From: Flavobacteriales bacterium
GTDB taxonomy: Bacteria; Bacteroidota; Bacteroidia; Flavobacteriales_D; Cryomorphaceae
DNA: 64,000 nucleotides
Assembly (NCBI GenBank): GCA_022448105.1
Contig: JAKVAV010000005.1
Location: forward strand, 202,029-266,028
Direction of reading: 5' to 3'
Part shown: positions 8,320-16,950 of the stretch, in pieces
How positions within the stretch are numbered: the stretch's first letter is position 1
Layout of the letters: every line of letters starts with the position of its first letter
The notes under the pieces: generated by a model
The model's database searches: none
What the model was told of the DNA's origin: nothing
What the model saw: only the letters and a program-made list of their open reading frames with translations
Made by a program: the position numbers and the translations under genes

Positions 8320-9633
8320 TTGGATAAGAAGTATTCCTCCTTAAACGACACGTATTCAAGAATGACTTTTAGCGAATGGAAAGAATGGCTCGGAGAGCTG
8401 CCTTGGTTACTTAAGTGGTTTCCTCTACTCGTGGTTTTTCGTCCAATTGTAGATAGTCTCTATTTTCTCAAGGAGGTTAGCCCGCTTCTTTCACCACCTT
8501 ACCTCGTGGGGATATTGACCCCAATTCTCGCTATTTCTGCGCTCGCCAGATATTATTACCCGCATTTGGGGAAAGTCGATAAAGCTTTTACTTTTTGGTC
8601 AGTATTGGTTTTACTCAATTGTTTTTTCATTCTCCTCTACGATCCCCTATCCATGCTTTCGCTAGAGTTTTTACTCAAGCTGTCACTACCTGTTTATCTC
8701 TTCTTTTTCTTGAGAATCCTCATCAAAGATTTGAGAGACCTTCATGGTGTTTTGCAGTCATTTCTCTACTCGGCCTTGTTTATAGCGGCCATACTTATTT
8801 TCGAGGTCCTGGTTAATCCCATTGCGATTCAAGAAAGCCGAGGATTACAAAGAATTCAAGGTACTTTTGGCGACGTAGTAAGCTACGGCATGTACATCGT
8901 CTTTGCGCTTTCTGCCTCCACTTATTTTTACTTTTCCAGAAATCATATTGCAACTCAGTCAAAACGACTCATCCTAATCGGAGCAGTGGGCTCCATAGGG
9001 ATTTTGGGATTGGTCAATATTCACCATACGGCGACCTACACGGTTTTCTTGTTGATTATTGCGCTCTTTCTGCTCTTCAATTTCCGTAAAGGAAGTCCCG
9101 CTCTAGGTTTTGGGATAATTCTTCTCGCTGGGCTTGGCTTATCTTATTTCGGTAGCGGCCTTATCGAGGAGAAAATTTCTCCGCTCATTGAAACCGATAT
9201 TGAGGTCTACTCGGGAGAGGCAGATACAGATAGATTATTGCACGGTCGTGTAGGGAGGTGGCGATTAATGCTCAATGACTTCTCTTCCGAAATAGTGCCG
9301 GTACAGTTTTTTGGCTACCCCTTGAAGTTCGACTACGTTTTTCAGTTTATCGGAATTGGATCACACAACGACTTCGTTCGGATTCTTTTCGCGACAGGAA
9401 TTTTTGGACTCGTTCTTTATCTCAGACTTCTCGTGGTCGTTTTTCGACAGAATGTGCTCCTCGGTGCGGCTCAGAGATATTTGCTTTACGCTACATTTAC
9501 TAGTTTGCTCTTTTACAGCATTAGTGTTACCCCGACAATTTATGCTCCTTTTATGTATTTTACCCTTTCTGTTTTCGCATTTTCGGCTCTGCCCAAATCA
9601 TCACAATTGAAATGGAAAAACCAAGAGTATTGA
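8320..9633 (+). CDS. O-antigen polymerase/ligase-like membrane protein
   Basis: A 437-residue polytopic inner-membrane protein with about ten hydrophobic segments. A soluble periplasmic loop (roughly residues 285-345) is followed by 'GSHNDFVRILFATGIFGLVLY', which fits the Wzy_C motif of O-antigen ligases/polymerases (conserved His-Asn before a Gly-rich helix). Such proteins polymerise undecaprenyl-linked repeat units or ligate them in the periplasm. The start is uncertain: the TTG at 8320 gives the longest frame, while the ATG at 8362 removes 14 residues without touching a membrane helix. It overlaps the next glycosyltransferase by 22 bases. Confidence 0.82.
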   Translation: MDKKYSSLNDTYSRMTFSEWKEWLGELPWLLKWFPLLVVFRPIVDSLYFLKEVSPLLSPPYLVGILTPILAISALARYYYPHLGKVDKAFTFWSVLVLLNCFFILLYDPLSMLSLEFLLKLSLPVYLFFFLRILIKDLRDLHGVLQSFLYSALFIAAILIFEVLVNPIAIQESRGLQRIQGTFGDVVSYGMYIVFALSASTYFYFSRNHIATQSKRLILIGAVGSIGILGLVNIHHTATYTVFLLIIALFLLFNFRKGSPALGFGIILLAGLGLSYFGSGLIEEKISPLIETDIEVYSGEADTDRLLHGRVGRWRLMLNDFSSEIVPVQFFGYPLKFDYVFQFIGIGSHNDFVRILFATGIFGLVLYLRLLVVVFRQNVLLGAAQRYLLYATFTSLLFYSISVTPTIYAPFMYFTLSVFAFSALPKSSQLKWKNQEY

Positions 9634-10715
9634 TACTAGGGAAGCTGCCTCCACCATTGATGGGGCCAGCTATAGCTACACGAGTCATCCTAGATTCTGA
9701 CCTTAACCTGGACTTTGAGCTACACCACTTTGATACCAGAATCAATACTGATGTGGCAGATATGGGCAGGTTTAAGTGGAGCAAAATCAAAACCATCCGT
9801 GCTCTCTATGCCTCTTTCGAAAAAACAATGATCGCGAAAAAGCCTGAGCTGGTTTTGATTCCTATTGGTCAGACGACTGCAGGGTTTATGAAAGATGTTC
9901 CCTTCATAAAATCAGCTTCAAAAGCAGGAGCTAAGGTCATTGTTCAGCTTCGAGGTAGCGAATTCAGGACATGGTTTGACGGGTTGGATGGTATCAGAAA
10001 AAGTATGGTTCGATCGGCTCTTTCGAGGGTTGAAGGTGTGATAGTACTAGGAGATAACCTGCGGCATCTTTTTGAAGGCCTCGTACCTAAGGAGAAAATT
10101 TTTGTTGTTTCTAACGGAGCAGATTATCGTTTCCCCGAAAGAAAGAATAAAACGCTTCGACTCTTATATCTGGCTAATTACCTTCCGGGAAAAGGAATAA
10201 AAGAACTGCTTCAAGCTTTGATAATATTGAGTGATAAAGCAGAGGTTGACTTTGAGTTTCACGCTTATGGTAGCTGGGATAGCGATGAATATAAAGAGGA
10301 GTGTTTCACACTTGTCAGTGGTAAACCTAATCTCCTACTGAATGGAAGTGTTTCTGGAGAAGAGAAATGGCAAGCCTTGGCTGATGCCGATGTTTTCATT
10401 TTTGCTCCCAATGCTCCAGAAGGGCATCCCTGGAGTTTGGTCGAAGCCTCTGCGGCAGGTTTGCCCATTGTGAGCACTGATCGAGGAGCCATTCGGCAGA
10501 ATGTGATTGACGGTTTGAACGGTTTCCTTTTGGAAAATCCTGATCCTCAAAAACTAGCTAATAGAATCCAAATGATGATCTCAGATGGTTCTCTTAGGCT
10601 AAAAATGGCTGAGGCTTCTAGAAATCTTTACGAGAAGAATTTTACTGCCAAAGCGATGAGCGATCAACTGCGAAAGGTGTTCCAAAAAGTACTTGCCGTA
10701 GAATGTGTGGAATAG
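9612..10715 (+). CDS. GT4-type glycosyltransferase
   Basis: A 367-residue GT-B enzyme. The N-terminus 'RVLILGKLPPPLMGPAIAT' is the glycine-rich loop of the acceptor domain common in this subgroup, 'VIVQLRGSEFRTWF' follows, and the donor domain has 'LLYLANYLPGKGIKELL' and the signature 'EGHPWSLVEASAAGLPIV'. It is a standard-length cytoplasmic glycosyltransferase for repeat-unit assembly. It overlaps the polymerase gene upstream by 22 bases and the second asnB-like gene downstream by 13 bases, so the three are probably one transcript. Substrate unknown. Confidence 0.87.
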   Translation: MEKPRVLILGKLPPPLMGPAIATRVILDSDLNLDFELHHFDTRINTDVADMGRFKWSKIKTIRALYASFEKTMIAKKPELVLIPIGQTTAGFMKDVPFIKSASKAGAKVIVQLRGSEFRTWFDGLDGIRKSMVRSALSRVEGVIVLGDNLRHLFEGLVPKEKIFVVSNGADYRFPERKNKTLRLLYLANYLPGKGIKELLQALIILSDKAEVDFEFHAYGSWDSDEYKEECFTLVSGKPNLLLNGSVSGEEKWQALADADVFIFAPNAPEGHPWSLVEASAAGLPIVSTDRGAIRQNVIDGLNGFLLENPDPQKLANRIQMMISDGSLRLKMAEASRNLYEKNFTAKAMSDQLRKVFQKVLAVECVE

Positions 10716-12544
10716 TTGGATTCATTAGTAAAGACCTCTCGAAGCTGCGATTGAAAGAGTCGTTGGATTCACTTCATCATAGAGGTCCAGATTTTGGCAA
10801 TTCTTTTCAAGAGTGGGTTGGTAATCGATGCCTCTTTTTTGGTCATCGTCGGCTCTCGATTATCGATCTTTCCGACGATGGCAATCAGCCGATGCATGAG
10901 GATTCGCATAGCATCATTTTCAATGGAGAGGTATATAATTTTCAAGAGCTCAAGGAGTCCTTCTTAAGCCATGAAGAGTTCCACTCCAAGTCAGATACCG
11001 AAGTTGTCCTCAAGCTCTACCATAAGTTTGGATTGGACTTCGTGAAGTACTTAAAAGGCGATTTCGCCATCGCGATTTTTGATAGGAAAATTGGCAAGCT
11101 GTTCTTAGTCAGGGACCGCTTAGGCGTAAAGCCACTTTACCTGTACGAATCTGGCGATGATTTTGCCTTTGCCAGTGAAATCAAGGCCTTCAAAGAAGCT
11201 GGTCTAAAACTTACAATTCGTCCAGATGGACTCGGAAAATTCCTCGTCTACAAATACAGCCCTGGACAGTATACATTGTATCGCGAAGTACGCCGATTGT
11301 CCCCAGCGACAACCCTGGAAATTGATCTTCATTCAGGAAAGCAAGAAGAATCGAAATATTGGAACCTCCGCGATGGCTGCGATCCGTTTAGAGGGAGTTT
11401 TGATGATGCCAAGTTTGAACTTCGTGAAAGACTTGGCGCTGCCATTAAATCTCGTTTAATTGCTGATGTTCCCATCGCCAATTATCTCTCTGGAGGATTA
11501 GATTCTTCAATTATCGCCTTTCACTTAAGAGGAGAGGAATTCACTCATTATTGTGCCATAAAAAATGAAGAGGATTTGCGAGCTGAAGGAACCACTTCTG
11601 ATGGAGCATTTGCTAAACAATTGGCTGATGATTGGGGGCTGAATCTGGAGACTATTCCTATCGGATTAGATCAACTTACACCTGAATTGATTCAGCGTTC
11701 CATTCAGGCTTGTGATGATTTGATCGCCGATGGTTCCATCATTCCTGCGATGCTCATCGCGGAGCGGGCTGCTCAAAAGCATCGAGTGGTTCTGAGCGGT
11801 ATGGGCGCCGATGAGCTCTTCCTCGGTTACAATGGTCACTTCTTGCTCAAGCTCACTCAAATGGCCAGTGCAGTTCCTGGTTTTAAGGGAATAGCATCAC
11901 CTCTACTGCAAAAAGTTAAGGCTGGCAAAGGACCTTTCAAAGCGTATCGTCGGTACCTTCAGAAATGGGGAAATAACATAGGCAAGGACTATCAAGCGGC
12001 TCGATTTAGTGTGGTTGGAGATGTCGATTCCGCCATTGGTTTGCTAAAGAATAAACCAGAATTAGATCAAATTTTTCCATCATTCGGAGCCGATGATTTT
12101 GACAGTCTCTTTGATTTTGAGATGGAGAACTTTCTGGTGAAGAATCTTCATTACCTTGATGGCTCCTCCATGGCATTTGGTCTTGAAAGTCGAGTACCCT
12201 ATCTCGACCATGAGTTCGTTTCCTTCGCCGCCAGTCTTCCTGTTGAGTTTAAATTGGACAATCAACTTCGTTCTAAGAAAATTCTAAAGGCCGCGTACGA
12301 AGACGTCCTTCCAAAAAGCATCACCAAAAGACGCAAAGCTGGTTTCGGAATGCCGCTCAGATCTCTTTTATCAAAAAAGAAGGTCTTAAACGAGCTCCTT
12401 GATTATGAGGCTCTTGAAGCTACAGGTCAGATCGATATGGACAAGCTGAGGGATTTGGAAGAAGCGCATATCAGCGGAAAGCAAGACCAGTCCGCGTTGA
12501 TTTATGCTCTGATAGTATACGGCCAAACGTTAAGCGAAAAGTGA
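10703..12544 (+). CDS. asnB: Second asparagine synthase-like amidotransferase
   Basis: A 613-residue paralogue of the gene at 5234. It begins 'MCGIVGFIS' (Cys2 nucleophile), has 'RLSIIDLSDDGNQPM', 'FNGEVYN' and 'SDTEVVLKLY' in the glutaminase domain, 'YLSGGLDSS' as ATP loop and 'SGMGADELFLGY' in the synthetase domain. All key residues look intact. Two paralogues 3.6 kb apart within one glycan locus suggest amidation of two different carboxylates, or of one sugar at two stages, rather than duplicate asparagine synthesis; this is inference from context. It ends a co-directional block; the next gene is 286 bases away. Confidence 0.9.
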   Translation: MCGIVGFISKDLSKLRLKESLDSLHHRGPDFGNSFQEWVGNRCLFFGHRRLSIIDLSDDGNQPMHEDSHSIIFNGEVYNFQELKESFLSHEEFHSKSDTEVVLKLYHKFGLDFVKYLKGDFAIAIFDRKIGKLFLVRDRLGVKPLYLYESGDDFAFASEIKAFKEAGLKLTIRPDGLGKFLVYKYSPGQYTLYREVRRLSPATTLEIDLHSGKQEESKYWNLRDGCDPFRGSFDDAKFELRERLGAAIKSRLIADVPIANYLSGGLDSSIIAFHLRGEEFTHYCAIKNEEDLRAEGTTSDGAFAKQLADDWGLNLETIPIGLDQLTPELIQRSIQACDDLIADGSIIPAMLIAERAAQKHRVVLSGMGADELFLGYNGHFLLKLTQMASAVPGFKGIASPLLQKVKAGKGPFKAYRRYLQKWGNNIGKDYQAARFSVVGDVDSAIGLLKNKPELDQIFPSFGADDFDSLFDFEMENFLVKNLHYLDGSSMAFGLESRVPYLDHEFVSFAASLPVEFKLDNQLRSKKILKAAYEDVLPKSITKRRKAGFGMPLRSLLSKKKVLNELLDYEALEATGQIDMDKLRDLEEAHISGKQDQSALIYALIVYGQTLSEK

Positions 12545-12818
12545 TTTAACGATGGTCACCACTCTTAGGATTTTTTGCTTTTTATTCTGTTTGGACCTCA
12601 TATAATCTCCTCATGAAAAATTGATGTTCTCGAAGTCTTTACCCCATTTTATTGGAATAGCATAACTCTACATGATGGAAGTGGTGCTGTTTCTTCTGTA
12701 CATTGCGAATTGGTTATTAACCACAAAGTATTATGAACTGCTTTGCTTTTGACAGCTTCAGCATTTGCGATTATCTATATCCTTCGATCTCTGATATAGC
12801 AATAGAATTTCGATTCTT

Positions 12819-12825
12819 AAAGGAG
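12819..12825 (+). promoter_or_regulatory. Shine-Dalgarno-like AAAGGAG before lipoprotein gene
   Basis: The string aaaggag ends five bases before the ATG at 12831. Most genes in this window have no such sequence, as is usual in Bacteroidota, so this canonical ribosome-binding site stands out and fixes the start of the lipoprotein gene. The rest of the 286-base gap upstream (12545-12818) shows no gene. Confidence 0.6.
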
Positions 12826-12830
12826 TTGCT

Positions 12831-13562
12831 ATGAAATCTTTTTTAAAATATTTAATTGTCTTGTCAACCTTGGTCATAGGGTGCCAGTCTGGGACCATTG
12901 AGATGAGAGAGCTAGTTGTCGTAGATTATTTTGACGATAGTTCGAATAATATTCAACTTGCCAAAAACCTATGCTATTACGATTTTTTATATGTCGATCC
13001 GCCGCCTTATGAAATTGCACGACTTCTGAAAAATGGCTACATCAAGTTTGATTATGTCGTCCAAGAAAGAAATCGCGTAAAAATTGTTATTTACTATAGC
13101 CAAGTTGAGGAATTTTTAAAAAGCGAAGTCATTAATTTTTTTCGTGCAGAGATGGCCGTAAAACTCGAGAAACATCTCGAACACAAAGAATTTCTTGAAA
13201 AAGCAAAAAGAACTTCAAGTGAGTTGGTAACTTCTTTAGATGAGAAAAGATATCAAGTAATGTGGGAGAGTTCTTCCAGCATAATGCGATCCGCGATAAA
13301 CGAGACAGAATACTTAAATGCGATAAAGGCGAGAGAAGACCTTTTAGCGGTGGGTGGGGAACGTCAATTTTTACATGCAAATTATTATGAAACCCTTCCT
13401 GATGTTGATGCCGAAGAGGGTTGTGTAGTAGTTTTCAATTTTTCACAGGCTCCAGAAAATTTTGAACAGTTTGTTCTGATTAACGAGAATGAACAGCCTA
13501 AACTGGTTCGTTATGACTACTATTTGAATGCTAACCAGTGGCAGAAGAGTTCTCGCCTATGA
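12831..13562 (+). CDS. Hypothetical lipoprotein
   Basis: 243 residues. A signal peptide with the lipobox 'LVIGC' puts the acylated Cys at residue 18, so the mature protein should be anchored to a membrane facing the periplasm or cell surface. The mature part is charged, with a long stretch of alternating acidic and basic residues (about 95-150) likely to be helical; no family motif is recognised. AT-rich base use and a strong Shine-Dalgarno sequence differ from the flanking polysaccharide genes and suggest separate acquisition. Neighbours give no functional clue. Confidence 0.6.
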   Translation: MKSFLKYLIVLSTLVIGCQSGTIEMRELVVVDYFDDSSNNIQLAKNLCYYDFLYVDPPPYEIARLLKNGYIKFDYVVQERNRVKIVIYYSQVEEFLKSEVINFFRAEMAVKLEKHLEHKEFLEKAKRTSSELVTSLDEKRYQVMWESSSSIMRSAINETEYLNAIKAREDLLAVGGERQFLHANYYETLPDVDAEEGCVVVFNFSQAPENFEQFVLINENEQPKLVRYDYYLNANQWQKSSRL

Positions 13563-13951
13563 GGCTGGATAATCATGCTGTGGAGCATCACTTGTTAGCC
13601 GCCGCAGAGGGTATGCCACCCTGCGCTCGCTCGGCTTAGATTTACGCCTTGATAGTCTAAGGTGTAGTTGAATGGATATTTGTTTTTCTATATTTTTCAT
13701 TACTCGTAATGGTTGTGCTCAAGCTTTTCAAAAATCGAGGAAATCAGTTTAGTTCCATCGAAAGACTCTAGTAGCTGCTATTCGTTTTTTGCATTCCAAT
13801 TCTTGCTCCACTATTATTCTTTCAATTCTCGAGACCAGTTTGCCGCTAAATCTACCCGCTCTTGACGCCTCACTCTCAAGTGATTTGATCATGTTTTCTT
13901 GATAAGTGATGATCTTCAGAGACTTTTTTGGGATATACCTAACTTTACCCT
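13563..13951 (+). other. 389-base gap, possible gene remnant on minus strand
   Basis: No intact gene of normal length. The minus strand carries one short protein-like frame (see 13749-13892). A GC-rich patch at about 13600-13640 differs from the AT-rich surroundings. The gap lies between the lipoprotein and the nucleotidyltransferase pair and reads like a junction of inserted segments. Confidence 0.4.
13749..13892 (-). pseudogene. Short 47-codon frame, possible remnant or small protein
   Basis: On the minus strand an ATG at 13892 opens a frame of 47 codons ending at 13749, with a helical, charged composition ('SLESEASRAGRFSGKLV', 'RIERIIVEQELECKKR') that resembles real protein more than random translation. 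The frame stays open for about 20 codons upstream of that ATG, to a TAG, so it may be the tail of a decayed gene. No family is recognised and there is no clear promoter. Confidence 0.25.
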
Positions 13952-14137
13952 ATGCGAGTATCCTTCGGAAGCAAAGCTGAGCATAAGCAAAAAAAGCAAG
14001 AGGAGTTTTTGGCTCTTTCCCCAGCAGAGCGATTTTACCTCTTTTTAAAACTCAGTAGAAGGATTGCTGAGTTTCCTACCTCTAAAGATGTATCGAGGAA
14101 GTCGTCAAACTTTGTGATAACAGCCAGAGACGTTTGA
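13952..14137 (+). CDS. Small conserved-looking partner of nucleotidyltransferase
   Basis: A 61-residue basic protein, rich in Lys and Arg at both ends, with a helical core 'LALSPAERFYLFLKLSRRI'. Its stop overlaps the start of the nucleotidyltransferase gene (TTGA at 14134-14137), so the two are translated together. The pairing of a very small basic protein with a minimal nucleotidyltransferase is like toxin-antitoxin or abortive-infection pairs (AbiE/MNT-HEPN type), although this partner is not recognisably HEPN or AbiEi. Function unknown. Confidence 0.55.
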   Translation: MRVSFGSKAEHKQKKQEEFLALSPAERFYLFLKLSRRIAEFPTSKDVSRKSSNFVITARDV

Positions 14138-14613
14138 GAGAGTGGGACGATGATATCGACTTATTCATTCGGTTATGCCATGAGCATGATGTAAAGATGA
14201 TTTTAGTAGGAGGCGGTGCGGTAAATTTTCACGGTTATCAGAGGCATTCATCGGATGTGGATTTTTGGATCAAAACAGATTGGCATAATCTGGATAGACT
14301 TATTGGGGTATTTCGGGAAATGGATCTCGATATTTCGACCTTCCCTGAAGCGGTTATGAATCAAGAGCAAAACGTCTCGGTCAAATTTTCTCCACTCGGC
14401 TTAGACCTTGAGTTGATTACCAAATTTGAAATCGGAAAATCATTTGATGAAGCGTATGCCGATGCTGTGATTGCGGAAATCAAAAGAATACCAGTCCGTC
14501 GCTGGCGCGTTCTGAGCTTCTCAGATTTAATTTTGAGTAAGGAAAAAGCAGCCAGACCAAAAGATTTACTCGACATTGAAGAATTGAAGAGATTAAAATC
14601 TGACACAGACTAA
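14134..14613 (+). CDS. Nucleotidyltransferase-fold protein (AbiEii/MNT-like)
   Basis: A 159-residue protein with a complete nucleotidyltransferase motif: 'MILVGGGAVNFHGY' (Gly-Gly helix cap), then 'SSDVDFWI' with the paired Asp residues, and a third Asp in 'LGLDLELI'. The C-terminus is helical. It starts at TTG in a TTGA overlap with the 61-codon gene upstream. Family knowledge: such minimal nucleotidyltransferases transfer a nucleotide to a protein or tRNA and are often toxins or antitoxins; others modify aminoglycosides. Co-translation with a tiny basic partner favours a two-gene defence or addiction module, but that is inference. Confidence 0.7.
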   Translation: MREWDDDIDLFIRLCHEHDVKMILVGGGAVNFHGYQRHSSDVDFWIKTDWHNLDRLIGVFREMDLDISTFPEAVMNQEQNVSVKFSPLGLDLELITKFEIGKSFDEAYADAVIAEIKRIPVRRWRVLSFSDLILSKEKAARPKDLLDIEELKRLKSDTD

Positions 14614-14781
14614 ATTCAAGTCAGGTATTCTTCAACCAAGTCAAATTTTCGCTTTTTTTTAATTGAATTTCCAGATTCGAAATCTAGTGCTGTTTGCCTA
14701 AAACTTGTGGATAAGATGCGTCACATTTCTTTCAATGAGGAAAAGGAACAACTTAATTTTACCAACCCTTAAAAGATTGAT

Positions 14782-16950
14782 TTGGACCAACTCCTTCAAA
14801 GCCTCAAGAAAGGCGATATGGAAATCGCTAGCCTTCCTAATCCTACTCCAAAAAAAGGAGAAGTTCTAGTAAGAACCGCTTACTCTGCGATCAGCACGGG
14901 GACCGAAGGGAAGACCGTGAGCGACGCTCGAAAAGGCTATGTAGCCAAAGCTAAAGCAAGAAAGGAAGAAGTAGCCAAAGTGGTCAAAGCCGCTCAGACC
15001 TATGGTGTTGCCGAGACTTACAAAATGGTGATGAACAAGCTTGAATCGCTTCAGCCATTGGGATATTCCTTGTCAGGGGAAGTAGTTCAAGTGGGAGAGG
15101 GTGTTTCAGAATTTGTAGTTGGTGACAAAGTAGCTTGCGGTGGGGCTTCAGCTGCTCATGCTGAGCTGGTCACTATTCCGAAGAATCTTTGTGTAAAACT
15201 TTCTTCAGAAACAGATCTCCAACAAGCCGCCTTCACCACCATCGGAGCCATAGCCATGCAGGGCATCCGCAGAGCTGATCTCAAGCTTGGAGAGAATTGT
15301 GTCGTCATTGGTTTAGGATTGATCGGGCAACTGACATTGCGCTTGCTGAAGGCAGCAGGAGTAAAAACTTTTGGTGTAGATCTTAAGCAGGAGCTTATCG
15401 ATTTAGCAATTCAATCTGGTGCTGATGATGCCTCATTACGATCGGATGAACTCATCGAAGAGAGAATAAAACAATTCACCCAAGGAAATGGTGTGGATGC
15501 TGTCATCATTACTGCTGGAACTTCCTCAACCGATCCGGTAGAATTCGCAGGGCAGATTTGTCGAACTCACGGAAAGGTCGTTATCGTGGGTGCTGTTCCT
15601 ACCGGCTTTAGCCGAAAGCAGTATTATCGAAAGGAGCTTGAGCTATTGATGAGCACCTCATACGGTCCTGGGCGATACGATGCAAATTACGAGGAGAAAG
15701 GACTCGATTATCCTATCGGGCAAGTTCGTTGGACGGAAAATCGCAATATGCAGGCCTTTGCTCATTTGTTAGGGTCAGGTCAACTCGATATTGCTGATTT
15801 GATTTCGCATGAATTCCCATTTGAGGACGCCAAGCCAGCTTTTGACTTGATAGTCGATAATGAGGTTTCAAAAATGGGTGTAGTATTGAGGTACGATACA
15901 TCAAAGGACCACTTCACTTCAAAGACCTCAGCGCTCCGTTCGGTGCTGCTTAAGTCAGATGCCATTTCATTCATAGGTGCTGGCTCCTTCGCGGGCAACT
16001 TCCTTCTCCCAAATTTGAAAGACAAAATCTCCTTTTCAGCTGTAGCGACCAGCAGATCTCATTCGGCTGAGAATGCCAAAAGGAAGTTTGGATTTGGTCA
16101 GGCTTTCGCCAATGCCGAAGGCTTGCTCAAAAAGGATGCTGCTGGTGCCGTGGCAATAGCAACTAGACACGACACTCACGCTAAGCTTGCAACGGCTGCA
16201 TTGCAAAATGGTAAAAGAGTATTCGTTGAGAAGCCTCTTTGCTTATATCCCTCTGAGATTTCTGAAATCAAGTCAGAGATTGATAGGGATCCTAAAGTGG
16301 ATCTCATGGTCGGCTTCAACAGAAGATTTGCTCCGTCAGTGACCGCTTTAAAAGCGAAACTTGTTGACAACTTGCCAAAAGTGATTTTCTACAGAATCAA
16401 CGCTGGAAAGCAGCCCGACGATCATTGGATTCACGATCCTGAAGTTGGCGGTGGAAGATTGCTTGGAGAGGCCTGTCACTTCGTGGATTTATGCTATTTT
16501 TTGGCTGGAGCTAAAGTCATACACGTTTCGGTAGCACCCATGATCGGCGAACCACAGAACTTCGATTCGTTCACGGCAAACCTTTCTTTTTCAAACGGCT
16601 CGGTGGCAAGTATCGTTTATCTGAGTAACGGAAACAAGAGTCTGCCGAAAGAGTATATCGAAGTCTCAACCGGTGGTTTCTCTGCATCCATTGACGACTT
16701 CAAGAAGCTTTCCTTCTTTGGGAAAACAACATCAGAGAAGAAGTTTCCAAAACAAGATAAAGGACACCAAAAGGAAATGGAGCTTGTTGCAGAATCTTTA
16801 AATTCAGGCAAGCCTTTTCCGATTAGTATCGATGATGTTTTCCATTCCACTTGGGTGACTTTTGCGATGCTTGAGTCTGCCAAAAGAAACGGAGAGCAAA
16901 TCAGAATATCAGAATTTCAGAACGAATGGACTTCTCCGAAAGAGAGCTGA
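14782..16950 (+). CDS. Bi-domain oxidoreductase: Zn-type alcohol dehydrogenase fused to Gfo/Idh/MocA
   Basis: 722 residues. Residues 1 to about 375 form a medium-chain dehydrogenase, with the GroES-like part 'GYSLSGEVVQVGEGVSEF' and the Rossmann motif 'VVIGLGLIGQLTLRLL'. From about residue 390 a second Rossmann domain begins ('FIGAGSFAGNFLLPNL') with 'FVEKPLCLYPSE', the EKP motif of the Gfo/Idh/MocA family, and 'LLGEACHFVDLCYFL'. Fusions like this occur in polysaccharide loci and probably interconvert nucleotide sugars or glycan sugars using NAD(P). It starts at TTG and overlaps the next gene by 25 bases. Confidence 0.88.
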   Translation: MDQLLQSLKKGDMEIASLPNPTPKKGEVLVRTAYSAISTGTEGKTVSDARKGYVAKAKARKEEVAKVVKAAQTYGVAETYKMVMNKLESLQPLGYSLSGEVVQVGEGVSEFVVGDKVACGGASAAHAELVTIPKNLCVKLSSETDLQQAAFTTIGAIAMQGIRRADLKLGENCVVIGLGLIGQLTLRLLKAAGVKTFGVDLKQELIDLAIQSGADDASLRSDELIEERIKQFTQGNGVDAVIITAGTSSTDPVEFAGQICRTHGKVVIVGAVPTGFSRKQYYRKELELLMSTSYGPGRYDANYEEKGLDYPIGQVRWTENRNMQAFAHLLGSGQLDIADLISHEFPFEDAKPAFDLIVDNEVSKMGVVLRYDTSKDHFTSKTSALRSVLLKSDAISFIGAGSFAGNFLLPNLKDKISFSAVATSRSHSAENAKRKFGFGQAFANAEGLLKKDAAGAVAIATRHDTHAKLATAALQNGKRVFVEKPLCLYPSEISEIKSEIDRDPKVDLMVGFNRRFAPSVTALKAKLVDNLPKVIFYRINAGKQPDDHWIHDPEVGGGRLLGEACHFVDLCYFLAGAKVIHVSVAPMIGEPQNFDSFTANLSFSNGSVASIVYLSNGNKSLPKEYIEVSTGGFSASIDDFKKLSFFGKTTSEKKFPKQDKGHQKEMELVAESLNSGKPFPISIDDVFHSTWVTFAMLESAKRNGEQIRISEFQNEWTSPKES

